Assembly (NCBI RefSeq): GCF_004365705.1
Contig: NZ_SOBN01000001.1
Location: 1,814,555 to 1,878,554, forward strand
Direction: 5' to 3'
DNA: 64,000 nt
DNA from: Streptomyces sp. 846.5
GTDB taxonomy: Bacteria; Actinomycetota; Actinomycetes; Streptomycetales; Streptomycetaceae
This document shows positions 8,348 through 17,426 of the stretch, one piece after another. Numbering within the stretch: the stretch's first letter is position 1; every line of letters starts with the position of its first letter. Both the position numbers and the translations under genes were made by a program. Below the pieces are notes generated by a model that was given only the letters and a program-made list of their open reading frames with translations, did not search any database and was not told the origin of the DNA.

Positions 8348-9151
8348 CTATGCGGTCCACCGCCCGCCGTTCAGCGCCAGACGGCCGTTCGTGCTCTCCC
8401 GGACCAGCTCCCGCGAGAGCGAGAGCGCCGCGGTGCGCACCGCCGGTGCCAGTCGTTCGAGATCGAGGCGGTGCGAGCCTCCGGTGATCGACACGGCCGC
8501 GATCACCCGGCGCCGGTGGTCGTAGATCGGTGCGGCCACTGCGGTCACCCCGATCTCCGACTCCTCGCGGTTGAGCCCGTACCCGCGGTCGAGGGTTCTG
8601 GCCAGGTCGGCGCGGAGCATGCCCGGGGTGATGATGGTGCGCGGGGTCAGCCGGGCCAGCCCGGCCTGCACCGCGTGGCGCAGGTGCTCGGGCGGGCCGA
8701 GGGCGAGGAAGAGCTTTCCGGTCGCGGTGCAGTGCGCGGGCAGCCGACTGCCGACCCGGGACATGATCGGGGTGGACCGACGACCGGACACCTTGTCCAG
8801 GAAGAGCGTGTCCGTACCGTCCTGGACGGCGAGATGGACGTTCTCATGGGTGGCCTCGTAGAGGTCCTCCAGGTACGGCAGGGCCGCCTCGCGCAGGCTG
8901 CGCTGGCGCGGGGCGCGCTGGCCGAGCAGGAACAGGCTCAGGCTGAGCCGGTAGCCACCGCGGGTGCCGCGCTCGACACCGCCCCAGGCGACGAGCTGCG
9001 CCAGCAGCCGGTGCGCGGTCGGCTTGGCCAGCCCGGTGCGGGCCGACAGTTCGGCGAGGGTGAGCTCGGCGTCGCTCGGGCCGAAGGCGTCGAGCAGCAG
9101 AAGTCCGCGGGCCAGCACGGACTTCGGTACGACGGCACGGTGCTCGTCCAT
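8348..9151 (-). CDS. IclR-family transcriptional regulator
   Basis: The 267-residue protein starts at ATG 9151 (MDEHRAVVPKSVLARGLLLL). An N-terminal winged helix-turn-helix (about 12-70, with LTLAELSARTGLAKPTAHRL) is followed by the IclR ligand-binding domain (about 85-255), including LPAHCTATGKLFLA and the closing AAPIYDHRRRVIAAVSITG. IclR proteins sense small acids or aromatic intermediates and control nearby catabolic genes. It follows the ThDP-enzyme gene by ten bases on the same strand, so it is probably the last gene of the GMC-decarboxylase operon and its local regulator. A palindromic GAAC-rich element at 12812-12834, in the divergent promoter, is the likely target. The effector is unknown. 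Confidence 0.88.
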   Translation of the reverse strand: MDEHRAVVPKSVLARGLLLLDAFGPSDAELTLAELSARTGLAKPTAHRLLAQLVAWGGVERGTRGGYRLSLSLFLLGQRAPRQRSLREAALPYLEDLYEATHENVHLAVQDGTDTLFLDKVSGRRSTPIMSRVGSRLPAHCTATGKLFLALGPPEHLRHAVQAGLARLTPRTIITPGMLRADLARTLDRGYGLNREESEIGVTAVAAPIYDHRRRVIAAVSITGGSHRLDLERLAPAVRTAALSLSRELVRESTNGRLALNGGRWTA

Positions 9152-9161
9152 GTCAGGATCA

Positions 9162-10895
9162 TCACCCGCGCCGGGAGAAAAGGGAACGGTCGGCGACCGG
9201 GTAGCCGTGCTCCTCGGAGTGACTGGTGACCGGGACGTCGACCAGCAGCGGCGCGTCGAGTTCGCCGACCGTCGCGGCGACACCGCGCAACTGCTCGGCG
9301 CTGTCGATCCGGACGGCCTCGATGCCGAAGAATCGCGCGGCGTAGGACCAGTCCAGCCGCCCGTCGGCCTGGGACGGCACCCCCAGGTCGAGGCCGACGT
9401 AGCTGCGGGCGGCCGTGGACCGGCTCGGCCCGGCGTCCAGGGTCTCCTTAAGGGTGCGGTACTCGCCGTTGTTCATCACGAAGAACGCGACCGGGACCCG
9501 GTAGCGGGCCGCGCTCCAGAGCCCCTGGACCCCGAACATGGCGCACCCGTCCCCGAGCACCGCGGCCACCGGTCGCCCCGGCGCGCCGAGGCGGCTGCCG
9601 ACGGCCGCGCCGATGCCCCAGCCCAGGCCGCCGCCGACGGTGTGCACATAGGACCGCGGCAGGTCCCGGCGCAGCACGGTGCGCAGCTTCAGACCGGCGG
9701 TGATCGCCTCCTCGACGACGACGGTGTAGCGGGGCAGACCCGCCGCGAGCGCGTGCACGGCGGCCAGCGGGTCGAGCGGGGCGGGTCCGTAGCGGGCCAG
9801 CGCGTCCCGGTCCAGCGCGTCGCGCTCGGCGGCGTGCGCCGCGCCGAGCCGGGCGATCCGCTCCGCCGCGGCGGCCACCGGACGCGCCCGCAACTCCCCG
9901 GCGAGCGCTGCCAGCGAGGGCGCGAGCGCCCCGGCCAGGCCCAGCCGGACCGCGAAGTTGCGGCCGATCTCCTGGGGGTCGGAGTCGAGTTGAACGACCG
10001 TCAGCTCGTCCGGGACGGCCGGCCCCGGCGAGTAGTGGTGCGGCATGAAGGCCCGGCAGCCGACCAGGAGCAACGCGTCGTACGGGCGCAGCAGTTCGCG
10101 GATGGCCGCGTTGCGCGGGGGCAGCATGCCCCCGTAGAGGGGATGGCTGCCGGGGAAGTCGACGCCGTCGTTCATCGGCTGGTGGTGCACGGTCGCCCCC
10201 AACTGTTCGGCAACCTCGACCAGTTCGGCGACCGCGCCGTCGCGCCCGACGCCGTCGCCGGCCACGATCACCGGGCACCGGGCGCCCGCCAGCAGGGCGG
10301 CCGCCTCGGCGAGCCCGGTCGCCGGTCCCTGCGGGGCTCGTGACGACCGACCCGGCAGGTCGACGGGTTCCTCCTCGGCCAGCAGGTCCATCGGGATCGC
10401 CACGAAGACCGGCCCGGTCGGGGGCTGTGCCGCCAGCGCGAAGGCGCGCCGCAGCACGATGGGCAGGTCGGCGGCATGGTGCACCTCCACGGCGGACTTG
10501 GCCACCGGGGCGGCCATGGCCACCAGATCCCCGCTGAGCATCGGGTCCTGGACCAGGTGGCCGCGGTGCTGCTGGCCGGCGGTGACCACCATCGGGGTCC
10601 GCGAGCGCCCGGCGTTGAGCAGGCCGATCAGGCCGTTGGCGAGGCCGGCCGCGATGTGCAGGCTCACGAACGCGGTCCGGCCGGTGGCCCGGGCGTAGCC
10701 GTCGGCCATCGCGACCGCCGACCCCTCCTGCAGGGCCAGCACGTACCGCAGGTCGGGTGCGTCCACCAGGGCATCGGTGAACGGCAGTTCGGTGGTGCCC
10801 GGATTGCCGAAGATCCGGTCGACCCCTTCCTCCCGGAGGACGGCGAGCAGCGCGTCCACCGGTCTGACGCGAACCGTGCGGGGCGGGGCGTTCAC
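9162..10895 (-). CDS. ThDP-dependent decarboxylase, benzoylformate decarboxylase-like
   Basis: GTG 10895 overlaps the stop of the upstream GMC gene by four bases (GTGA), giving 577 residues. The N-terminal half matches benzoylformate decarboxylase closely: GNPGTTELPF, LALQEGSAVAMADGYA (catalytic Glu) and FVSLHIAAGLANG, whose His corresponds to the active-site His70 of the Pseudomonas enzyme. The known active-site Ser26 is replaced by Thr (GNPGT). The C-terminal ThDP/Mg motif is GDGCAMF with NN about 26 residues later. The reaction is probably non-oxidative decarboxylation of an aryl or branched 2-oxo acid to an aldehyde, though carboligation is possible. Neighbours (GMC oxidoreductase, SDR, sugar-type ABC transporter, IclR) suggest a catabolic pathway for an oxidisable hydroxylated substrate. 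The substrate is inferred, not shown. Confidence 0.85.
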   Translation of the reverse strand: MNAPPRTVRVRPVDALLAVLREEGVDRIFGNPGTTELPFTDALVDAPDLRYVLALQEGSAVAMADGYARATGRTAFVSLHIAAGLANGLIGLLNAGRSRTPMVVTAGQQHRGHLVQDPMLSGDLVAMAAPVAKSAVEVHHAADLPIVLRRAFALAAQPPTGPVFVAIPMDLLAEEEPVDLPGRSSRAPQGPATGLAEAAALLAGARCPVIVAGDGVGRDGAVAELVEVAEQLGATVHHQPMNDGVDFPGSHPLYGGMLPPRNAAIRELLRPYDALLLVGCRAFMPHHYSPGPAVPDELTVVQLDSDPQEIGRNFAVRLGLAGALAPSLAALAGELRARPVAAAAERIARLGAAHAAERDALDRDALARYGPAPLDPLAAVHALAAGLPRYTVVVEEAITAGLKLRTVLRRDLPRSYVHTVGGGLGWGIGAAVGSRLGAPGRPVAAVLGDGCAMFGVQGLWSAARYRVPVAFFVMNNGEYRTLKETLDAGPSRSTAARSYVGLDLGVPSQADGRLDWSYAARFFGIEAVRIDSAEQLRGVAATVGELDAPLLVDVPVTSHSEEHGYPVADRSLFSRRG

Positions 10896-12775
10896 CGTGG
10901 GAGTTCCTTTGCGAGGTGGTCGGCGACCTTGGCGGCGAGCGCCATCACGGTCAGGGAGGGATTGACCGAGAGCGACGCCGGGACCAGCGAGGCGTCGCCG
11001 ACGTAGAGCCCGTCGACACCGCGCACCCGTCCGTTGCCGTCGACGACCGAGCGGTTCGGGTCGTCGCCCATCGGCACGCTGCCCTGGACGTGTGAGCTGG
11101 AGAGCCCGCTCCAGACCACCTCGCGGGCCCCGGCCGCCCGCAACGCCGCTACGGCGAAGGCAAGTCCACGGTCGATTCGGTGGCGCTCTGTCGCGGAGAG
11201 GCGCTTGGTGAACACCGCCTCGCCGCGCGGGTCCAGATCCACCGTGCCGGTGTTGTCGTCGGTGGCCATCACCAGCAGCCCGGCCCAACGGCGGTACGCC
11301 GCAACGGTCGAGCTGAGTTCGGCGCCCCACAGCGGGCGGTCCCCGGCGTCCACCAGGGACTGGGCGAAGGAGACCGGGTCCTGGATGGTGGTGCCCTCGA
11401 TCACGAATCCGCCGTCGGAGTCGCGCTGGTGGTCCAGGCTGTGCGCGGTGATCGGGTAGACCATGTGGCAGTCCTGGGCCTCGTCGAAGAGCCCGTGGAC
11501 CAGGCGGGCCGGATGCAGGCCGAGCGTCCGGCCGACCAATCTGCTGGACGGGGTGTCGAGTGCGGTGAACTCCGGGCTTCTGAACAGGATCTGAGGGGTG
11601 TTCAGAGCACCTGCCGCAAGGACGACAGTGTCGGCCCCGATGGTGTCGCTGGATCCATCGGGACCGGTGACGGCGACACCGCAGGCCCTGGCCCGGCCAC
11701 CGGAGCGCTCGATGAGCACCCGGTCCACGACCGTGCCGGTCCGCAGTCGGATCGTGCCGCGTCCCAACGCCGGGGCGATGAACGTGTTGAGCGCGGACTT
11801 GCCCGCGTTGCTGGGACAGCCGGTCAGGCATGCGCCGCAGCGGGTGCAGTTGTGGTCGGTGTACGAGTCCACCGGCTCCCAGGACGCTCCGAGCGCGGCG
11901 AATCCGCGTCCGACCCGGCGGACGCTGGGGGTCCAGTCCGCGCGGGGACGGACGCCGAGCCAGGACTCGACTCGGTCGTACCAGGGTTCGAGATCGGCCG
12001 GGGCGAAGGGACGCCCGGACGGGCCGAGCAGTCCGGTACGGGCGTGGAACTTGGCGATGTCCTCGGGGTGGGCCCGCATCGCCACCTTGGTGTTGATCAC
12101 TGTCGAGCCACCGACGCACCGGCCGGCCAGCAGCGCGATCTGCCCGGCCGGATCGTCCGGGTCCCCCGCGAAGCGGGCGGGCCACCACAGCCGCTGGCGC
12201 GCCTGGAGCTCGAACCGGGTGTGGGAGTCCGCCTGGTGCAGCCCGCCGGCCTCGACCAGCAGGACGTCGTGGCCGTGGGCACCGAGCTCGGCGGCGATGA
12301 GGCCGCCGCCGGCGCCGGAGCCGACGACGACCACCGCGGCCCTGCCCCCGTCACTGCCCTGATCGCCGAACTGCTCCGGCGGAGACGGGTCCAGGAACGT
12401 CCAGTCCTTGCGCAACCGCGCGGCGGCGGGCGGGTTGAAGCCGATGGCGGCGTGCCCGCCGGGTTCTGGGCGACCCGGCGCCAGATAGTCGCCGTAGTAC
12501 GCCTCCACGGCCAGGCTGCGCAGCAGCTCAAACGCCCTGGTGTCGACCATGCGGTCCGGTGTCCTCGCATCGGCGACGACGCCGATCGCCGCGTGCAGCG
12601 CGTCCTCCTCGGACAGCGACATCCGCTCCAGCGCACGCTCGATGTAGTCGACCACGCCGATACCTGCCGAGCCGGGGACCACACGGTCGCAGAAGCGCGC
12701 AAGCACCCGTGCTTCGGTTTCACCCAACCCCGCGGGCTGCGGCGGCTGCTGCGGCTGCGGCTGCGATTGCGACAT
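10892..12775 (-). CDS. GMC-family FAD oxidoreductase with fused N-terminal Gluconate_2-dh3-like region
   Basis: The 627-residue protein starts at ATG 12775 (MSQSQPQPQ). Residues about 18-110 resemble the small gluconate 2-dehydrogenase subunit 3 fold, usually a separate polypeptide. The FAD Rossmann motif VVVGSGAGGG is near residue 145, followed by CVGGSTVINTKVAMR. A Cys-rich CTRCGACLTGCPSNAG segment sits in the middle, and the C-terminal GMC signature includes the SSHVQGSVPMG active-site His and VNPSLTVMALA. Such enzymes oxidise alcohols or sugars and pass electrons to the respiratory chain or cytochromes. The four-Cys segment looks like a ferredoxin-type ligand set and is common in this GMC subgroup. 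It starts a probable three-gene operon with the ThDP enzyme and iclR genes. The N-terminus has low-complexity CAG/CCG codons. Confidence 0.88.
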   Translation of the reverse strand: MSQSQPQPQQPPQPAGLGETEARVLARFCDRVVPGSAGIGVVDYIERALERMSLSEEDALHAAIGVVADARTPDRMVDTRAFELLRSLAVEAYYGDYLAPGRPEPGGHAAIGFNPPAAARLRKDWTFLDPSPPEQFGDQGSDGGRAAVVVVGSGAGGGLIAAELGAHGHDVLLVEAGGLHQADSHTRFELQARQRLWWPARFAGDPDDPAGQIALLAGRCVGGSTVINTKVAMRAHPEDIAKFHARTGLLGPSGRPFAPADLEPWYDRVESWLGVRPRADWTPSVRRVGRGFAALGASWEPVDSYTDHNCTRCGACLTGCPSNAGKSALNTFIAPALGRGTIRLRTGTVVDRVLIERSGGRARACGVAVTGPDGSSDTIGADTVVLAAGALNTPQILFRSPEFTALDTPSSRLVGRTLGLHPARLVHGLFDEAQDCHMVYPITAHSLDHQRDSDGGFVIEGTTIQDPVSFAQSLVDAGDRPLWGAELSSTVAAYRRWAGLLVMATDDNTGTVDLDPRGEAVFTKRLSATERHRIDRGLAFAVAALRAAGAREVVWSGLSSSHVQGSVPMGDDPNRSVVDGNGRVRGVDGLYVGDASLVPASLSVNPSLTVMALAAKVADHLAKELPR

Positions 12776-12811
12776 GCCGTCGAGACTGCGCCGCGCCGGA
12801 GTGCTGCACAA

Positions 12812-12834
12812 GAACGGCATTCCGTTCAGTGGAA
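12812..12834. promoter_or_regulatory. Palindromic element, candidate IclR operator
   Basis: GAACGG (12812-12817) and CCGTTC (12822-12827) form a perfect inverted repeat with a four-base gap. An overlapping TTCC-N7-GGAA (12820-12834) adds a second dyad. The element is midway between the divergent GMC and ABC-permease genes. IclR-family operators often have such TTCC/GGAA symmetry. Confidence 0.5.
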
Positions 12835-12918
12835 CGCGATCCTTGCCGCCGCACCGAACCGGGCGGAACCTTCCAGCCAGCCCACCCGCCGCCCACCCGC
12901 GCCGACAGGAGCAGTCCC

Positions 12919-13989
12919 ATGACCCAGCCGGTCACCGTCGACGAGACCGCAGCGGACCGCTCGCGCGGCGCGGGATCGCAGCGGGGGGCGTGGCGGCGCC
13001 GTCTGCTGCGCGACGAGCTCGGTGTGAGCCTGGTGCTGGTCCTCATCGTCGTGGCCGCCGGAATCGCCCACCCGGATTTTGTGCGCAAGGACAACCTGCT
13101 GTCGATCGCGCAGAGTTCGTCCTACGTCGGCCTGATGGCGGTGGGGATGGTCTTCGCCCTGGCCATGCGCGAGGTCGACCTTTCCGTGGGCGGCACCTAC
13201 ACCCTGTGCCTGGTCGTCGGTGCCGTGCTGATCCGGGACGGCACCGATCCTTGGCTCTCGCTACTGGTCACCCTCCCGCTGGCGGCCCTGCTCGGCGCGT
13301 TCAACGGCCTCGTCACGACCGTCCTCAAACTCCCGTCGTTCATCGTGACGCTGGCGACGGCGATGCTCTACCGCGGCATGGCGCTGGCCCTGGCCAACGG
13401 ACGGCAGATCGGGAACCTGCCGGCGGGCAACTCGTTCTTCACCGTCCTGGGCGGCAATGTGCTCTCGGTGCCCACCTCCGTGTGGGTGCTGCTGGTCGCC
13501 CTGGTCGCCCTCACCGTGGTGCTGACCCGTACCCGGTTCGGGGCGCAGGTCCGGGCGATCGGCTCCAACCCGGACGCCGCACGCTTCAGCGGTCTGCCGA
13601 TCACCCGCACCCGGATCAAGGCGCTCGCGCTGACCGGTCTGATGTCCGGCGTCGCCGGAGCCCTGGCGCTGGCGTTCTTCATCGCCGGGGACCCGACCGT
13701 CGGGCAGGGCTACGAACTGACCGCGATCGCCGCCTGCATCATCGGCGGAACCTCGCTGGCGGGCGGACGCGGATCGGTGCCCGGCGCGGTCTTCGGCTCG
13801 CTGATCCTGTCGGTGGTCGCGGCCGCCCTGGTGTTCTTCCAAGTCCCCATCAACTGGACCACGTTCGCCACCGGCGCGGTGATCCTGCTGGCCGTGGCCC
13901 TCGACAGCGCACTGCGCCGCTCACGCGGGGTGGGCCTGCGGCAGGGCGCGGCAGCGGTGGCCTCCCGGCTGGTCCGCCGAACCACCTGA
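12919..13989 (+). CDS. Sugar-type ABC transporter permease (RbsC family)
   Basis: ATG 12919 is preceded by AGGAG, giving 356 residues. About ten hydrophobic helices begin at residue 35, with the family signatures MREVDLSVGGTYTL and the cytoplasmic coupling loop around RAIGSNPDAARFSGLP, then CIIGGTSLAGGRGSVPGAVFG. These are typical of the BPD_transp_2 family that imports ribose, xylose, inositol and autoinducer-2. It forms the membrane channel with the binding protein and ATPase encoded immediately downstream (18-base gap, then an 11-base overlap). Transcribed divergently from the GMC-decarboxylase-IclR operon, it likely takes up that pathway's substrate. Confidence 0.92.
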   Translation: MTQPVTVDETAADRSRGAGSQRGAWRRRLLRDELGVSLVLVLIVVAAGIAHPDFVRKDNLLSIAQSSSYVGLMAVGMVFALAMREVDLSVGGTYTLCLVVGAVLIRDGTDPWLSLLVTLPLAALLGAFNGLVTTVLKLPSFIVTLATAMLYRGMALALANGRQIGNLPAGNSFFTVLGGNVLSVPTSVWVLLVALVALTVVLTRTRFGAQVRAIGSNPDAARFSGLPITRTRIKALALTGLMSGVAGALALAFFIAGDPTVGQGYELTAIAACIIGGTSLAGGRGSVPGAVFGSLILSVVAAALVFFQVPINWTTFATGAVILLAVALDSALRRSRGVGLRQGAAAVASRLVRRTT

Positions 13990-14007
13990 GACGACAGGAG
14001 AAGTGAC

Positions 14008-15114
14008 GTGAGACGCACCGACCCACACCTTCCAGGGCGCAGAACCCGCTGGTCCGCAGCGCTGGCCGGGACCGCCGCGGCCGCACTCGTGCTGAGCGCG
14101 TGCTCAAGCGGCGGGGGGAGCAGCAGCAGTAGCTCCTCCGGTTCCGGCGCCAAGCTGAAGATGGGCATCGCGGTCGCCAACATCAGCCTCAACTTCGCGC
14201 ACGAGATGGTGCTCGGCGCCCAGTCCGCGGCCGACCACGCCACCGGCGTCGACTGGAGCACGGTCGGCCCGCCGAACACCGACGGTCCCGCCGAGCAGCA
14301 GCTCTTCCAGAGCCTGACCACCACCGCGCACGACGGCGTGGTGCTGGAGAACCTGGACCCGCCGATCTTCACCCGCCCCGCAGCCCAGGCGGTCGCCAAG
14401 GGCGTGCCGATCGTGGCGCTCGACACCTCGCCGACCCCGGGATCCGGCGTCACCTTCTACGTCGGCAACGACAACTACCAGCTCGGCGTGACACTCGCGG
14501 AGGAGACCCTCAAGCGGCTGGGCGCCAACCCGCACGGCACGGTGGTGATCGGCGTCCCGAACCCCGGCACCCCGGTACTGGACTCCCGGGCGAAGGGCAT
14601 CAAGGACACGCTGAACGCCAAGGCGCCCGGGATCACCGTGCTCGGCCCGTTCCAGACCTACAGCGACCCGGCGCAGAACTACAGCGCCTGGCTCTCCCAA
14701 GTGCACGCGCAGCCGCACGCGCTGGCCTTCCTCGGTGTAGGCGACGCGGACTCCTACGACCTCGCCAGGATCAAGCAGCAGGAGAAGGGCGCCTACCTGG
14801 TCGCCGGAATGGACGTGGACGCCAAAACACTTGAGGACGTCAAGGCGGGGCTCGACTTCGTCACCATCGACCCGGAGCACTTCCTCAAGGGGTACATCGC
14901 CACCGCCCTGCTGATCGACTCCGTGAAGCAGCACAAAGCCCTGCCCCAGGGCTGGTTCGAGACTCCCGGGCTCGTGGTCGACCAGTCCAACATCGACGCG
15001 ATCATCCAGCGCCAGACCTCCCCGCAGGCCGCCTACACCTGGTACAAGTCGCAGATCGACTCGCTGCTCGGCAATGTCACCGCCAATCTGAAACCCCTGG
15101 CCAATGCCCGCTGA
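14008..15114 (+). CDS. Substrate-binding lipoprotein of sugar-type ABC transporter
   Basis: The 368-residue product has a GTG start behind AGGAG. The lipobox is LVLSAC with Cys32, followed by a Gly/Ser linker. The mature part is a Peripla_BP_4-type two-lobed domain (about 50-350) with LKMGIAVANISLNFAHEM at the first strand, DGVVLENLDPPIF, VGNDNYQLG and LDSRAKGIKDTL. It captures the substrate outside the membrane and delivers it to the permease. The ligand cannot be read from sequence; the fold is that of sugar, polyol and AI-2 binders. Its stop lies 11 bases inside the next gene, so translation is coupled. Confidence 0.9.
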   Translation: MRRTDPHLPGRRTRWSAALAGTAAAALVLSACSSGGGSSSSSSSGSGAKLKMGIAVANISLNFAHEMVLGAQSAADHATGVDWSTVGPPNTDGPAEQQLFQSLTTTAHDGVVLENLDPPIFTRPAAQAVAKGVPIVALDTSPTPGSGVTFYVGNDNYQLGVTLAEETLKRLGANPHGTVVIGVPNPGTPVLDSRAKGIKDTLNAKAPGITVLGPFQTYSDPAQNYSAWLSQVHAQPHALAFLGVGDADSYDLARIKQQEKGAYLVAGMDVDAKTLEDVKAGLDFVTIDPEHFLKGYIATALLIDSVKQHKALPQGWFETPGLVVDQSNIDAIIQRQTSPQAAYTWYKSQIDSLLGNVTANLKPLANAR

Positions 15115-16627
15115 CCGAGTCGGCCCGCAGACCGTACTGACCGCGACCGGCGTGACCAAGCGCTACGACGGGGTCCCCGTCCTGGCCGACGCGGCGGTCA
15201 CCCTGCGCGCCGGCGAGGTGCACGCGCTGGTCGGCGAGAACGGAGCCGGCAAGTCGACCCTGGTCAAGATCCTCTCCGGGGTGGTCCACCCGGATGCCGG
15301 ACGGGTGATGCTGGACGGCCGGGAGGTCGCCTTCGCCACGTCCCGTCGGGCCTCCGAGGCCGGTATCGCCCTGGTCTCCCAGGAGTTGGCCATCTTCGGC
15401 GACCTCAGCGTCGCCGAGAACCTCTTCCCGCACGGCCTGCCCCGGCGCAGGGGGTTGACCAGCAAGGCCGAGGCCGAACGGCGAGCCCGGCCGGTGCTGG
15501 ACGAGCTCGGCCTGCGGGTCCGGCTCGACGCCAGAACCGGCGACCTCGACCTGGCCGACCGCCAACTGCTGGAGATCTGCCGGGCCCTGCTGACCGAGCC
15601 CCGGGTGCTGATCCTGGACGAGCCCACCTCGGCGCTGCCGAAAGAGGCGGTCGACCGGCTGGCCGCCGTACTGCTGCGGACCGGCGGCCGGGGCATCGCG
15701 ATCCTCTACATCTCGCACTACCTGGAGGAGGTGCTGCGGTTCTCCCAACGGGTCACCGTGCTGCGCGACGGCAGGGTCACCCTGAGCGGCGCCGAGATCG
15801 CCGACGTGGACCTGACCACCCTGGTGACCGCGATGCTGGGCGACGGCCACGCCGCGACCGCCGCACCCGAGCCCGCCCCGGGGACCGGCGCACCCGGCGC
15901 ACCGGCCGTGGTCCTGGAGTCCGTGACCGTCCCGGGCCGACTGGACAGGATCTCGCTGACCGCGCACCGCCGCGAGGTCGTCGGGCTCGCCGGGTTGCAG
16001 GGCGCGGGCCACCTCACGGTGCTCGAAGTGATCAGCGGCCAGGCTCGCCCGGCGTCCGGTACTGTGCGGCTGGCCGCCGGAAAGGCGCCACGCTCATTCC
16101 GGCAGGCGATAGGCCAGGGCGTCGCATTCGTTCCCAGTGACCGCAAACGCTACGGGCTGATGCTCGACCGGCCGGTGTGGGAGAACATCACCTCGGTGAG
16201 CTGGCTAGGCCTCAATCGCGGCAGTCCGATGCTGCACCGCCGCGAACTGGTCGACCGGGCCGCGCGCAGCGCCCGGAGCCTGCGTGTCAACGGCGGCGTG
16301 CACCGCCGGACCGGCGAGCTGTCGGGCGGCAACCAGCAGAAGGTGGTGTTCGCCAAGTGGCTGGACACCGACCCCTCGATCATGCTGCTGGACGATCCGA
16401 CCCGCGGCGTCGACGTCCGCGCCCGCGCCGAGATGCACGCCGTCATCCGGGCCCTGGCCGACGAGGGCAGAGCCGTCCTGATCACCTCGACGGACCTGTC
16501 CGAACTCGTCGACCTGTGCGACCGTGTGCTGGTCCTCCAGCGCGGCCGGGCCGTCGACGAGCTCAGCGGCGAGCGGCTGACCCAGCAGGCGCTGAGCGTG
16601 TCCATGAACGCCGGCTTCGCCGGATGA
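15104..16627 (+). CDS. Sugar-type ABC transporter ATPase (RbsA-like, two ATPase domains)
   Basis: A 507-residue tandem ATPase. Domain 1 (about 8-245) has Walker A GENGAGKST and Walker B VLILDEPTSALP, with the signature region LDLADRQLLEICRAL. Domain 2 (about 265-500) lacks a classical Walker A, as usual in the RbsA family, but has the signature LSGGNQQKVVFAKWL and Walker B IMLLDDPTRGVDV. The ATG at 15104 overlaps the binding-protein gene by 11 bases. It powers import with the upstream permease and binding protein. Expression is expected to follow the divergent IclR-controlled promoter. Confidence 0.92.
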   Translation: MPADRVGPQTVLTATGVTKRYDGVPVLADAAVTLRAGEVHALVGENGAGKSTLVKILSGVVHPDAGRVMLDGREVAFATSRRASEAGIALVSQELAIFGDLSVAENLFPHGLPRRRGLTSKAEAERRARPVLDELGLRVRLDARTGDLDLADRQLLEICRALLTEPRVLILDEPTSALPKEAVDRLAAVLLRTGGRGIAILYISHYLEEVLRFSQRVTVLRDGRVTLSGAEIADVDLTTLVTAMLGDGHAATAAPEPAPGTGAPGAPAVVLESVTVPGRLDRISLTAHRREVVGLAGLQGAGHLTVLEVISGQARPASGTVRLAAGKAPRSFRQAIGQGVAFVPSDRKRYGLMLDRPVWENITSVSWLGLNRGSPMLHRRELVDRAARSARSLRVNGGVHRRTGELSGGNQQKVVFAKWLDTDPSIMLLDDPTRGVDVRARAEMHAVIRALADEGRAVLITSTDLSELVDLCDRVLVLQRGRAVDELSGERLTQQALSVSMNAGFAG

Positions 16628-16652
16628 CTGTGGAGAGAGCAGGGATGCCCGG

Positions 16653-17411
16653 ATGGATCGGCTCAGGGGCAAGGTGGCGCTGATCACCGGCGGCGAGAGC
16701 GGCATCGGCCTGGCCACCGCCCGGCGGTTCACCGCCGAGGGCGCGCAGGTCCACCTGGTCGGCCTGGACGAGGAACGGCTGCGCCGCGCCGTGGCCGAGC
16801 TCGGCCCGGAGCAGGCGGCGTACTCGGTCGCCGACGTCACCGACGAGACCGCCGTCCAAGCCGCCGTGCGCGCTGCGCTCGACCGCTTCGGCACCCTGGA
16901 CGTGGTGTTCAGCAACGCCGGTGTCAGCGGCCCGATCGCGCCGATCACCGAGTATCCGACCGAGGCGTTCCGTCGCGTGCTCGACGTGCACGTGCTGGGC
17001 GCTTTCCTGGTGCTCAAGCACACGCTGCCGGTGCTGGCCGACGGCGGCAGCGTCATCATCAACTCCAGTGTCGTCGGCCTCACTTCGGATCCGGGCATCG
17101 CCGGCTACGCGACGGCCAAGCACGCCCAGGTCGGCCTGGCGCGCACCGCCGCCAAGGAGGCGGCCGCCCGCGGCACCCGGGTCAACACCATCCACCCCGG
17201 CCCCACCGACACCCCGTTCCAGACCGCGATCGAAACCGCCGCGACCGGCCTGCCCCCGGCAGCGGCCGCCACCGCGTTCGAGCAGATGATCCCGCTCCAC
17301 CGGCACGCCTCCCCCGAGGAGATCGCCGCATCGGTGCTCTACCTCGCCTGCGACGACTCCCGCTTCGTCACCGGCAGCGCCCTCCGCGTCGACGGCGGAA
17401 TGAGCATCTGA
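16653..17411 (+). CDS. Short-chain dehydrogenase/reductase
   Basis: The protein has 252 residues. The classical SDR features are TGGESGIGLA (cofactor loop near residue 13), NAG at about 90, a catalytic Ser in INSSVVG, YATAKH (Tyr and Lys of the active site), PGPTDTPF and the closing FVTGSALRVDGGMSI. The Asp/Glu region after the second strand (VGLDEERL) favours NAD over NADP. It ends the transporter operon, 25 bases after the ATPase gene, and probably oxidises the imported polyol or hydroxy acid before the ThDP or GMC steps. The substrate is inferred only from context. Confidence 0.88.
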   Translation: MDRLRGKVALITGGESGIGLATARRFTAEGAQVHLVGLDEERLRRAVAELGPEQAAYSVADVTDETAVQAAVRAALDRFGTLDVVFSNAGVSGPIAPITEYPTEAFRRVLDVHVLGAFLVLKHTLPVLADGGSVIINSSVVGLTSDPGIAGYATAKHAQVGLARTAAKEAAARGTRVNTIHPGPTDTPFQTAIETAATGLPPAAAATAFEQMIPLHRHASPEEIAASVLYLACDDSRFVTGSALRVDGGMSI

Positions 17412-17426
17412 CGGCGGTCCCGCGGT

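Noticed and set aside
12735-12775. CTG/CGG-rich microsatellite as a regulatory repeat
   Set aside because: It is inside the GMC coding start and simply encodes Gln/Pro-rich residues.
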